Assembly (NCBI RefSeq): GCF_039522605.1
Contig: NZ_BAAADS010000012.1
Span: 62,001-126,000, forward strand
Direction of reading: 5' to 3'
Origin: Lentibacillus siamensis
Lineage (GTDB): Bacteria; Bacillota; Bacilli; Bacillales; Amphibacillaceae
Length of the DNA: 64,000 bases
The translations under genes and the position numbers were made by a program. The notes under the pieces were generated by a model, which saw only the letters and a list, made by a program, of their open reading frames with translations, was not told where the DNA came from and did not search any database. Positions 7,151-15,640 of the stretch are shown here, one piece after another (the first letter of the stretch is position 1; each line of letters begins with the position of its first letter).

Positions 7151-10100
7151 ATGTCTTTTACACATCTGCAAGTTCGGAGCGGCTACAGTATTATGAACAG
7201 CATGATCACCATAAACAAGCTGGCCGAAAAAATAGCTGAACTGGATATGGACGCAGTGGCACTTACTGATGAGCATGTATTATATGGTACGGTTCAGTTC
7301 TATCAAGCCTGCCGCGCAAAAGGGATTAAACCCATTATCGGTATGACAGTACGAGTGGGAATTTCCGAAGATGATGCGGCAACTTGTATCTTGCTTGCCA
7401 AAAATAATCGGGGATACAAAAATCTGACAAAAATCAGTACACATATCCGACTGGCAGAGATGGACTCAATCGCTAAATCGGAATTTGAACCGTATACCGA
7501 TGATTTGATTTGTATCCTGCCGGTAATGGATGGGAAGCTGGAATCCTTACTGGTCAATGAAACACATGAGCAAGTACAAAACTACTTGCAATCGGAGTGG
7601 GGGATGTTTAGGGAGGATAATTTTTATCTCGGTGTGCAGGATCATAGCCTTGACACGGAACGAAGGGTCAACACCGCGGTGAAATCATTCCAGAAACTTT
7701 ATGGCTCGTCAGTTACGGTTGTCAATGATGTGCGATATGTGAACGGGAATGATGATATTGCCTATGATTGTCTGCAGGCAATGAAAAATGGCAGAGGATG
7801 GGTGCCCCGCAATCCTGATGCAAGCCTAAGGCAACATCATATTCGTTCTACAGATGAAATGCAGCAGATCTTTGGTACTGATTGGCCGGAAGTGTTGGAA
7901 TGTACTGAAGAAATCAAAGAAAAATGCAATGTCAGCTTTGATTTTGAAACGAAAAAAATTCCTGCTTATCCTGTGCCTGATGATTGTGATGCACATACAT
8001 ATTTGCTTGAAATGTGCAGGGTAAATCTACCAAAAAAATATCATACGATTACAGATGAAATAGATAAACGATTGAATTATGAATTAAGTATCATCCAATC
8101 GATGGGATTCAGTGATTATTTTCTGATTGTCTGGGATTTCATTGCCTATGCAAAGGAAAATAATATCCTGGTCGGCCCTGGCCGCGGGTCTGCCGCCGGG
8201 TCACTGGTGGCGTATGTACTTGGGATAACGGAAGTGGACCCGCTTCAATATGACTTATTGTTTGAACGGTTTTTGAACCCGGAGCGAATAACAATGCCCG
8301 ATATTGATGTGGATTTTTCTGATCACAGAAGAGATGAGGTTATCTCGTATGTGCGGGAGAAATACGGAGAAGAATACGTGGCACAAATTATTACGTTCGG
8401 CACATTTGCTGCAAGGTCATTAATCCGGGAGTTGATCAAAACGATTGGAATTGATCAGCAGGAAGCGTACTTTATTTTAAAAGAAATTCCTTCACAGGCC
8501 AAAAAATCCGTTGTGGAGCTTGTACAGGGCTCGCAGGAATTGCAGGGGTATATTAAACAATCACAACAACTGAAGGTATTATTTAAAGTGGCTGCCAAAC
8601 TGGAGGGCTTACCGCGTCATATTTCAACACATGCAGCAGGTGTGGTGATAAGTGACAGGCCATTGGTTGAGAATGTTCCGCTGACCGTTGGGGCCAATCA
8701 GACGAACCTGACTCAGTTTTCGATGAATGATCTCGAAGCAATCGGACTGCTGAAAATGGACTTTCTTGGATTGCGTAATCTGACGCTGCTGGAACGGATT
8801 TTTCAGACGATTTCATATCAGTCGAAGCAAACATTCCATTTTAAGGATATACCGGATGATGATGCAAAGACGTATGCAATGCTGCAGGAAGGCAGGACAA
8901 ACGGGATATTCCAGCTAGAATCAGAGGGGATGAAACGGGTCCTGAAGAGCCTGAAGCCAACTTCCTTTGAAGATATTGTTGCAGTAAATGCTTTATACCG
9001 TCCAGGTCCAATGGAACATATCCCGGAGTATATTGACCGGAAGCATGGGCGTGAACAGGTCACATTTCCGCATCCTGATTTGGAGTCTATTTTGGGAGAA
9101 ACATATGGAGTATTGGTTTATCAGGAACAAATTATGCAAATCGCCCATAAAATTGCGGGGTTTACGTTGGGGGAAGCGGATATATTGCGCAGGGCTGTCA
9201 GCAAAAAGCAGCAGCATCTGATGGAGGAACTGAAAGAAAAGTTTATTGCTGGCTGTTTGGACAATGGATACAATCAGCAAGTTGCAGGAGAGATTTTTCA
9301 ATGGATGGTAAAGTTTTCGAATTACGGTTTCAACAAGAGCCACGCGGTTGCCTATAGTAAAATTTCCTATCAGCTGGCATATTTGAAGGTTCACTACCCC
9401 AAAAGCTTTTTTGCGGAACTTCTGAGTTCGGCGGTTCATCAACAGGATAAGCTGCAGTTGTACAGGACGGAAATGAAGGAAATGGATATACAACTGCTCC
9501 CTCCGTCCATCAACAGAAGTTATGGGAAATATTCGGTCGAGAATGATGGGATCCGAATGGGGTTTATGTCCATTAAAGGGATTGGAAATAATGTGGTGAA
9601 ACAAATAATCAAGGTCCGAAAAGATGATTCGTATAAAAGTTTGTTTGATTTATGCATGCGGGTTTCGTTGAAAGTTATCAATCGGCCTGTGCTTGAAGCA
9701 CTGGTGATGGCGGGAGCTTTTGATGAAATATATGGAAACCGGGCAAGTCTATTGGCTTCGATTGACCGGGCATTGGAACAAGGGGAATTGTTCAAGGAAT
9801 TTACCGATCAGTCCAGTCTTTTTCAGGACGGGGTAGATCTGGAAGCATCGTATATTGAGATGGAAGATTTTACGCAAATGAAAAAGCTGGCTGATGAGAA
9901 GGAGTTGCTCGGAGTTTATATTTCGAGTCACCCTTTAAAGCGCTATCGCAGCATATTGGAGCACCATGGCTATGTTTCAATGGCAAAAGTCCAACATATG
10001 GAAGGCCAACGAAATGTAAAAAGCGCCGGCATTATTCACTCTATTAAAGTTATCCGGACAAAACGCGGGGAATCAATGGCGTTTGTAACAGTAGGGGATG

Positions 10101-10513
10101 AAACGGGAGAAATGGAAGGTGTCATTTTTCCTGATGTTTACCGTGGCGTTAACCCCTGGCTGGCTGAAGAGCAAATCGTTACGTTTTTCGGGAAAATTGA
10201 AGCACGAAATAATAAGCTGCAATGGCTGATGTCCAAATTGGAAATTTTTCAAAATGATGACTGGGAACCGGATCGAAATCAGCGGTTATTTATCAAGGTC
10301 ACAAATCAAAATAGCAGTGATGCGTTTCCGGCTATTAAAAAAATCGCTTCCGGTCATAGGGGGAATACTCCGATTATCGTGTATCATCAGCCAATGAGAC
10401 AGACATATAAACTCAGTACGGAATATTTAATCGATCCTTCCGCTTCATGTATGGAATTATTCCGGAATTATTTTGGTGCGGATAACGTTGTATTGGATCG
10501 TGTTCATGATTAA
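7151..10513 (+). CDS. dnaE: DNA polymerase III alpha subunit DnaE
   Basis: DnaE is the error-prone C-family replicative polymerase that in Bacillus extends primers, notably on the lagging strand, before PolC takes over. The 1120-residue protein shows an N-terminal PHP domain with degenerate metal ligands (FTHLQVRSGYS), the C-family palm motif GPGRGSAAGS (about 342-351), catalytic PDIDVDF (about 382-388), the tail motif FNKSHAVAY, a helix-hairpin-helix region, and an OB fold near 957-1035 (SAGIIHSIKVIRTK). GAAGAGG upstream supports ATG 7151. No epsilon-type exonuclease domain is present, as usual for DnaE. Confidence 0.97.
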   Translation: MSFTHLQVRSGYSIMNSMITINKLAEKIAELDMDAVALTDEHVLYGTVQFYQACRAKGIKPIIGMTVRVGISEDDAATCILLAKNNRGYKNLTKISTHIRLAEMDSIAKSEFEPYTDDLICILPVMDGKLESLLVNETHEQVQNYLQSEWGMFREDNFYLGVQDHSLDTERRVNTAVKSFQKLYGSSVTVVNDVRYVNGNDDIAYDCLQAMKNGRGWVPRNPDASLRQHHIRSTDEMQQIFGTDWPEVLECTEEIKEKCNVSFDFETKKIPAYPVPDDCDAHTYLLEMCRVNLPKKYHTITDEIDKRLNYELSIIQSMGFSDYFLIVWDFIAYAKENNILVGPGRGSAAGSLVAYVLGITEVDPLQYDLLFERFLNPERITMPDIDVDFSDHRRDEVISYVREKYGEEYVAQIITFGTFAARSLIRELIKTIGIDQQEAYFILKEIPSQAKKSVVELVQGSQELQGYIKQSQQLKVLFKVAAKLEGLPRHISTHAAGVVISDRPLVENVPLTVGANQTNLTQFSMNDLEAIGLLKMDFLGLRNLTLLERIFQTISYQSKQTFHFKDIPDDDAKTYAMLQEGRTNGIFQLESEGMKRVLKSLKPTSFEDIVAVNALYRPGPMEHIPEYIDRKHGREQVTFPHPDLESILGETYGVLVYQEQIMQIAHKIAGFTLGEADILRRAVSKKQQHLMEELKEKFIAGCLDNGYNQQVAGEIFQWMVKFSNYGFNKSHAVAYSKISYQLAYLKVHYPKSFFAELLSSAVHQQDKLQLYRTEMKEMDIQLLPPSINRSYGKYSVENDGIRMGFMSIKGIGNNVVKQIIKVRKDDSYKSLFDLCMRVSLKVINRPVLEALVMAGAFDEIYGNRASLLASIDRALEQGELFKEFTDQSSLFQDGVDLEASYIEMEDFTQMKKLADEKELLGVYISSHPLKRYRSILEHHGYVSMAKVQHMEGQRNVKSAGIIHSIKVIRTKRGESMAFVTVGDETGEMEGVIFPDVYRGVNPWLAEEQIVTFFGKIEARNNKLQWLMSKLEIFQNDDWEPDRNQRLFIKVTNQNSSDAFPAIKKIASGHRGNTPIIVYHQPMRQTYKLSTEYLIDPSASCMELFRNYFGADNVVLDRVHD

Positions 10514-10533
10514 ATATGGGGTGCTGCTTCTGC

Positions 10534-10561
10534 TTTACACATATATACCATCTGTTATAAT
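10534..10561 (+). promoter_or_regulatory. Promoter of the malic enzyme operon
   Basis: TTTACA (10534-10539) and TATAAT (10556-10561) are separated by 16 bases, a good vegetative promoter. Transcription should start near 10568, just before the palindrome at 10572. Confidence 0.7.
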
Positions 10562-10571
10562 TAAGTAGTTA

Positions 10572-10586
10572 AGTGGTCAGACCACT
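10572..10586 (+). promoter_or_regulatory. GntR/FadR-type operator palindrome
   Basis: AGTGGTCAGACCACT is a perfect palindrome with 7-bp arms around a central A. FadR-subfamily GntR regulators commonly bind TGGT-N3-ACCA. It lies at about +5 of the predicted transcript, and a GntR gene is the next-but-one gene, so autorepression together with malic enzyme is likely. Confidence 0.65.
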
Positions 10587-10742
10587 GAGTTGTTTGATTG
10601 AAGTTTTGTAATATAAGAATTTATACTTACAGAAATTAATAAAAAGTCAGGACTACCTTTTAAAGAAACTGCGGCATCCGCAATAGATAAGGCGAGTTCC
10701 GGGTTTGTAAAACAATTTCTATACCATGAAGGAGTGAAATTC

Positions 10743-11978
10743 GTGTCAGATTTGAGAAATGAAGCATTGCATATGCATAAAATGAACAAAGGTAAATTGT
10801 CTACGGAGCCCAAGGTTACTGTCCGCAATGCAAAAGATTTAAGCTTAGCCTATTCACCTGGTGTGGCGGAACCGTGTAAAGAAATTCACGATCATAAGGA
10901 AACCGTATATGACTACACGATGAAAGGTAACATGGTCGGTGTGGTGAGTGACGGTTCTGCAGTTTTGGGCCTTGGCAATATTGGGGCTGAAGCGTCTTTA
11001 CCTGTAATGGAAGGTAAGGCGGTACTTTTCAAAAGCTTTGCAGGTGTGGATGCATTTCCGATTTGCCTGTCGTCCCATGATATAGAGGACATTGTTCATA
11101 CGGTGAAGTTGATGGAACCTACATTTGGCGGTATTAATCTGGAGGATATTGCTGCACCGAACTGTTTTATCATTGAGGAGCAACTCAAAAAGGAAACGAA
11201 TATCCCAATTTTCCATGACGATCAGCACGGAACAGCAATTGTAACCGTGGCAGGTTTGATTAATGCACTGAAATTAACCGGGAAGTCTTTCTCCGATATA
11301 AAAGTGGTTGCCAATGGTGCAGGTGCTGCCGGAATTGCGATTATGAAGCTGTTGTACAGTTTTGGTGTCCGTGAGATGATAATGTGCGATTCAAAAGGTG
11401 CGATTTATGAAAACAGACCATACGGCATGAATGACGTAAAAGAGCAGGTCGCCAAAATGACCAACAAAGATAATAAAGAAGGCAGTCTTGAGGAAGTACT
11501 GGAAGATGCTGATGTGTTTATCGGTGTTTCCGTAGGCGGGCTGCTAACACAGGACATGGTTAAAAAGATGAAAGATGATCCGATTATTTTTGCAATGGCC
11601 AACCCGGACCCTGAAATAATGCCTGAAGATGCGAAGGCAGCCGGTGCAAAGGTAATTGGGACAGGCAGGTCTGATTTTCCGAATCAGGTCAATAACGTAC
11701 TTGCTTTTCCAGGTATATTCCGTGGTGCTCTGGACGTGCGGGCAACCCGGATTAATGAGAAAATGAAGGTTGCTGCAGCCGAGGGGATTGCATCGCTAAT
11801 TGCTGATGAGGAACTAAGTACCGATTATGTTATTCCTGCTCCTTTTGACCCGAGAGTAGCGCCGTTAGTAGCGTCCAGTGTGGCAAAGGCAGCGATGGAA
11901 TCAGGTGTTGCCAGAATACAGGTTGATCCGGAAGAGGTTGCTGAAAAAACGAGAGTATTGACACGAATTGATGAATGA
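10743..11978 (+). CDS. ytsJ: NAD(P)-dependent malic enzyme (YtsJ/MaeB-like)
   Basis: This enzyme oxidatively decarboxylates malate to pyruvate and CO2, making NAD(P)H in the cytosol. The protein shows the short bacterial malic enzyme pattern: LSLAYSPGVAEPC near residue 38, GDGSAVLGLGNIG-like sequence near 77, the DDQHGTAIV motif near 160, and a Rossmann motif ANGAGAAGIAI near 196. GTG 10743 is chosen over GTG 10734 because AAGGAG (10729-10734) overlaps the latter. The resulting 411 residues and MSDLRNEALH start match B. subtilis YtsJ. It is the first gene of an operon with a GntR regulator, behind a palindromic operator. Confidence 0.92.
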   Translation: MSDLRNEALHMHKMNKGKLSTEPKVTVRNAKDLSLAYSPGVAEPCKEIHDHKETVYDYTMKGNMVGVVSDGSAVLGLGNIGAEASLPVMEGKAVLFKSFAGVDAFPICLSSHDIEDIVHTVKLMEPTFGGINLEDIAAPNCFIIEEQLKKETNIPIFHDDQHGTAIVTVAGLINALKLTGKSFSDIKVVANGAGAAGIAIMKLLYSFGVREMIMCDSKGAIYENRPYGMNDVKEQVAKMTNKDNKEGSLEEVLEDADVFIGVSVGGLLTQDMVKKMKDDPIIFAMANPDPEIMPEDAKAAGAKVIGTGRSDFPNQVNNVLAFPGIFRGALDVRATRINEKMKVAAAEGIASLIADEELSTDYVIPAPFDPRVAPLVASSVAKAAMESGVARIQVDPEEVAEKTRVLTRIDE

Positions 11979-12003
11979 AATTTTGGTATTAAAGGAGTGA
12001 ACC

Positions 12004-12642
12004 ATGGCTGTGTCCATGTCCCCAAAGCAAAAAGTCTATCAGGGTGTATTACAGGAAATTCGCAGGTATATTGACAGTAATAATCTGGTACCCGGCGATA
12101 AACTTCCTTCTGAACGCGATTTATCCGAGAAACTGCAGGCTGGAAGATCCTCCGTGCGCGAAGCCTTGCGAGCGATGGAATTGCTGGGATTATTAGAGAC
12201 CAGACATGGTGAAGGCACCTTTTTGAGTGCTTATACTCCTTACCAGACTGTTGAATTGCTATCTTCTTTTATTTTACAGGGAGGCACCATAAAAAAAGAT
12301 CTTGCTGCCACGAAAAGAATAATAGAAAAGGAATTGGCCAAGCTTGCCGGGCGTTTTTTGGACACGAAAGACTTGGATGTTCTCAGGTCAAATCTTGAAA
12401 ATACGCATCAAACGGCCGGTGAAAAACATAAAGCGTTTTTTCGGCACTTAAGCGAACAAGCCGGCAATGTGCTTCTGAGCAAAATATGGTATTTAGTGGA
12501 TGACTTTTCAAGTACGGTTAATGCGGTTTATTATGAAGAGGGATTCTACATAAAGCTGTTGGATTTATATAAAAGCAATGATATTGATTCTATTGAAGGA
12601 CTATTCAATTCAAAAATAATGGATCGTGACGACGTAAACTGA
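12004..12642 (+). CDS. GntR family transcriptional regulator (FadR/FCD type)
   Basis: This 212-residue protein has a clear GntR winged helix (about residues 10-75; VPGDKLPSERDLSEKL and GRSSVREALRAMELLG). The C-terminal part is helical and resembles an FCD effector domain, but the usual C-terminal histidine pair is not visible (LYKSNDIDSIEGLF replaces the expected His-containing helix). That suggests an altered or metal-free ligand site. AAGGAG precedes ATG 12004. It is 25 bases after the malic enzyme gene and about 100 bases before accD, so it may link malate/pyruvate status to malonyl-CoA synthesis. The palindrome at 10572 is its probable operator. Confidence 0.87.
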   Translation: MAVSMSPKQKVYQGVLQEIRRYIDSNNLVPGDKLPSERDLSEKLQAGRSSVREALRAMELLGLLETRHGEGTFLSAYTPYQTVELLSSFILQGGTIKKDLAATKRIIEKELAKLAGRFLDTKDLDVLRSNLENTHQTAGEKHKAFFRHLSEQAGNVLLSKIWYLVDDFSSTVNAVYYEEGFYIKLLDLYKSNDIDSIEGLFNSKIMDRDDVN

Positions 12643-12743
12643 CACCTTTTTCAGATTTCATCCGTTATAGTGGTGAAAGACAGATTAGAACTGAAGAATT
12701 GTATCGGTTATGTCTGGTTTTGTTAGAAAAAGGAGGTATTCCC

Positions 12744-13604
12744 TTGCTTAAGGATTTTTTCAGCAAAAAAAAGAAATATGCATCCATGCCCAGTGAACAG
12801 GGTAAGCTTGAGGTTCCGGAAGGGCTGATGAAGAAGTGCAGCGGATGCAATAAAATTTACTATCGAAAAGAAATGATTAAAAATGATAATGTATGTCCCA
12901 ATTGCGGATACCACCATCCATTGACAGCATGGGAACGTATAAATGGATTATTTGATGAAGGAACCTTTGAAGAGTGGGACAAGCAGTTAACAACTACCAA
13001 TCCACTCAATTTCCCGGGATATGAAGAAAAAATCGCCAAAGATCGTGATAAAACCGGTTTAAACGAAGGTGTGGTAACAGGTAAAGGGCTAATGAACGGC
13101 ACCCCTGTTGCGTGTGCAGTAATGGATGCGAGTTTCCGGATGGGCAGTATGGGTTCTGTAATTGGAGAAAAAATTGCCCGTGCGATTGAACAGGCCAAAA
13201 ATGAATCACTGCCGTTCATGATTTTCACAGCATCCGGTGGTGCCAGAATGCAGGAAGGAGTTTTGAGTCTGATGCAAATGACGAAAACTTCCGTGTCCAT
13301 CAGCCGGTTTTCAGATGCCGGCGGGCTGTTGATTTCGGTAATGACCCATCCGACGACAGGTGGTGTTTCCGCAAGTTTTGCATCACTTGGTGATTATAAT
13401 TTTGCCGAACCCGGTGCATTAATCGGCTTTGCCGGGCGCAGAATTATCGAGCAGACTATCCGTGAGAAATTGCCTGAGGATTTTCAGACCGCAGAATTTT
13501 TGATGAAACACGGACAACTGGATAAAGTAGTTCACCGGCATGATCTTAGGTCCTTGTTAACCTCATTGCTTGCGATGCATTGGAAAGGCGGGACTGAATC
13601 ATGA
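12744..13604 (+). CDS. accD: Acetyl-CoA carboxylase carboxyltransferase subunit beta
   Basis: AccD, with AccA, transfers CO2 from carboxybiotin to acetyl-CoA to give malonyl-CoA, the first committed step of fatty-acid synthesis. The TTG at 12744 is the start: AAGGAGG at 12730-12736 has 7-base spacing, and the resulting start MLKDFFSKKKKYASMPSEQ matches AccD, whereas the upstream extension to 12699 has no such support. A four-cysteine zinc ribbon (CSGCNKIYY and CPNCGYHH) occupies about residues 29-52. The crotonase-fold motif SGGARMQEG lies near 166. The 286-residue length is typical. It overlaps accA by four bases. Confidence 0.95.
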   Translation: MLKDFFSKKKKYASMPSEQGKLEVPEGLMKKCSGCNKIYYRKEMIKNDNVCPNCGYHHPLTAWERINGLFDEGTFEEWDKQLTTTNPLNFPGYEEKIAKDRDKTGLNEGVVTGKGLMNGTPVACAVMDASFRMGSMGSVIGEKIARAIEQAKNESLPFMIFTASGGARMQEGVLSLMQMTKTSVSISRFSDAGGLLISVMTHPTTGGVSASFASLGDYNFAEPGALIGFAGRRIIEQTIREKLPEDFQTAEFLMKHGQLDKVVHRHDLRSLLTSLLAMHWKGGTES

Positions 13605-14557
13605 AACAGATTATGGAATTTGAAAAACCAATTGTGAATCTGAAAGAAAAAATTGCGGAACTGAAAAATTTTACGCAAGATAGTGAAATCGACTTATCTG
13701 ACGAAATTAATACGCTTGAAGAACGGCTGGAAGTTCTGGAGAATGACATTTATGGTAATTTGCAGCCTTGGAATCGGGTGCAAATGGCGAGGCATCAGGA
13801 ACGGCCAACAACACTGGATTATATTCAGGAATTATTTACTGATTTTATCGAGTTTCATGGTGATCGGCTGTTCGGAGATGACGCAGCAATCGTTTCCGGG
13901 ATTGCCAACTATAAAAATAAGCCTGTGACAGTAATTGGACATCAACGGGGGAAAGACACGAAAGACAATATCCACCGGAATTTCGGTATGCCACATCCGG
14001 AAGGTTATCGGAAAGCACTAAGGCATATGCATCAGGCTGAAAAATTTAAACGGCCGATTGTATGCTTTATTGATACAAAAGGGGCGTATCCGGGAAAGGC
14101 TGCTGAAGAGCGGGGGCAAAGTGAAGCAATTGCACGTAATTTGATGGAAATGGCCGGTTTGACCGTGCCAATTATCTGTATTGTCATCGGTGAAGGTGGA
14201 AGCGGCGGCGCCTTGGGCCTAGGTGTGGGAGACCATATCCATATGCTGGAAAACTCCACCTATTCGGTTATTTCCCCTGAAGGAGCGGCAGCGCTTTTAT
14301 GGAAAGATTCAGGACAAGCACAACGGGCTGCGGAAACAATGAAAATCACTTCCTATGATTTGAAGGAACTCGGCGTAATTGATCAGGTCATTCCCGAACC
14401 CAAAGGTGGTGCCCATCGGGATATAAGTGAGCAAGCTGAAAATATCGATGCTGTAATGGAAGATTCATTAAACAAATTAATACAAATGGATGAATCGGAA
14501 TTACTTGAAAAGCGATGGGAAAAATATAAGAAAATTGGTGAATATACAGAAATGTAA
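13601..14557 (+). CDS. accA: Acetyl-CoA carboxylase carboxyltransferase subunit alpha
   Basis: AccA is the partner of AccD in the alpha2-beta2 carboxyltransferase. Its ATG lies within an ATGA overlap with the accD stop, a sign of translational coupling for equal subunit supply. The 318-residue protein shows the family start (EFEKPIVNLKEKIAELK), the DTKGAYPGKAAEERGQ segment near 158, and the oxyanion-hole glycines IGEGGSGGALGLG near 198. A hairpin terminator follows at 14562, so pfkA is expressed separately. Confidence 0.96.
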   Translation: MKQIMEFEKPIVNLKEKIAELKNFTQDSEIDLSDEINTLEERLEVLENDIYGNLQPWNRVQMARHQERPTTLDYIQELFTDFIEFHGDRLFGDDAAIVSGIANYKNKPVTVIGHQRGKDTKDNIHRNFGMPHPEGYRKALRHMHQAEKFKRPIVCFIDTKGAYPGKAAEERGQSEAIARNLMEMAGLTVPIICIVIGEGGSGGALGLGVGDHIHMLENSTYSVISPEGAAALLWKDSGQAQRAAETMKITSYDLKELGVIDQVIPEPKGGAHRDISEQAENIDAVMEDSLNKLIQMDESELLEKRWEKYKKIGEYTEM

Positions 14558-14561
14558 CAGG

Positions 14562-14598
14562 ATGAGGTTGACGACTGTCAGCCTCATGATTGTTTTTT
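14562..14598 (+). terminator. Terminator after accA
   Basis: ATGAGGTTGAC pairs with GTCAGCCTCAT (one T-G pair) around a GACT loop, followed by TGATTGTTTTTT. A standard intrinsic terminator closing the malic enzyme to accA unit. Confidence 0.8.
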
Positions 14599-14663
14599 AA
14601 TTGAATTTTACGTGGCTTACGATTATCTTTGAGAGAGAAACTTTGTAAATATGAGGTGGAATG

Positions 14664-15623
14664 ATGAAAAAGATTGGAGTATTAACAAGTGGTGGCGATG
14701 CTCCGGGTATGAATGCAGCGATACGTGCTGTTGTACGTAAGGCGATATATCACGGCATGGAAGTTTATGCGGTGAAAAACGGATTCCAAGGTCTTATTGA
14801 TGGAAGTATAGAGAAAATGGATATTGGGTCGGTTGGGGATATCATCCAACGAGGAGGAACCATATTGCGTTCTGCGCGCTGTGATGAATTTAAAACCGAT
14901 GAGGGGCAAAATAAGGGTATTGAGCAGTTAAAAAAATATGAAATTGAAGGACTTATTGTAATCGGCGGCGATGGCAGTTTTCGTGGTGCCCAGAAACTCA
15001 CTGAAAAGGGTTATCCCTGTATAGGCGTTCCGGGAACCATTGATAATGATATTGCCGGTACTGATTTTACAATCGGTTTTGATACTGCATTGAATACGAT
15101 TATTGAAGCAATTGATAAGATTCGGGATACGGCTACATCCCATGAGCGGACATACGTGATTGAGGTAATGGGCAGAGATGCCGGTGACCTTGCATTGTGG
15201 TCCGGGCTCGCTGATGGCGCAGAGAGTATTCTTGTTCCGGAAAAAGCTGATGACTTTCAAGAGGTAATTGAACGACTGAAACGCGGTCACGAACGCGGGA
15301 AAAAACACAGCATCATCATTCTTGCTGAAGGTGTAGGAAGCGGACTGACTTATGGCGAACGAATTCAGGAAGCAACAAAACTGGAAACGAGAGTAACCGT
15401 ACTGGGGCATATCCAGCGCGGCGGATCTCCTACCGCATCTGATCGTGTTTTGGCAAGCAGACTTGGGGCAAAAGCGATCGATCTTTTACTGCGTGGTGAG
15501 GCTGGAAGAATGGTTGGAATACAGAACAACAAGCTGGTTGATCGCGATATTCTTGACGTACTGTCCGAACAGCATCAACTTAACAGTGAAATGTATCAGC
15601 TATCAAAAGAATTGTCGATATAA
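14664..15623 (+). CDS. pfkA: ATP-dependent 6-phosphofructokinase
   Basis: PfkA phosphorylates fructose 6-phosphate to fructose 1,6-bisphosphate, the main control step of glycolysis. From ATG 14664 the protein is 319 residues, exactly the usual bacterial length, and begins MKKIGVLTSGGDAPGMNAA. ATG 14661 is too close to GAGGTGG (14653-14659). Catalytic and ligand motifs are visible: GGDGSFRGA near 102, GTIDNDIAGTDFTIGFDTA near 124 with the catalytic aspartate, and LGHIQRGGSPTASDR near 243. It is followed after 17 bases by pyk. Confidence 0.96.
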   Translation: MKKIGVLTSGGDAPGMNAAIRAVVRKAIYHGMEVYAVKNGFQGLIDGSIEKMDIGSVGDIIQRGGTILRSARCDEFKTDEGQNKGIEQLKKYEIEGLIVIGGDGSFRGAQKLTEKGYPCIGVPGTIDNDIAGTDFTIGFDTALNTIIEAIDKIRDTATSHERTYVIEVMGRDAGDLALWSGLADGAESILVPEKADDFQEVIERLKRGHERGKKHSIIILAEGVGSGLTYGERIQEATKLETRVTVLGHIQRGGSPTASDRVLASRLGAKAIDLLLRGEAGRMVGIQNNKLVDRDILDVLSEQHQLNSEMYQLSKELSI

Positions 15624-15640
15624 ATGAAGGAGGAAATATT

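Noticed and set aside
8993..9604. 203-codon minus-strand frame inside dnaE
   Set aside because: It overlaps the conserved DnaE polymerase domain, has no ribosome binding site or known fold, and is a shadow of the real gene.
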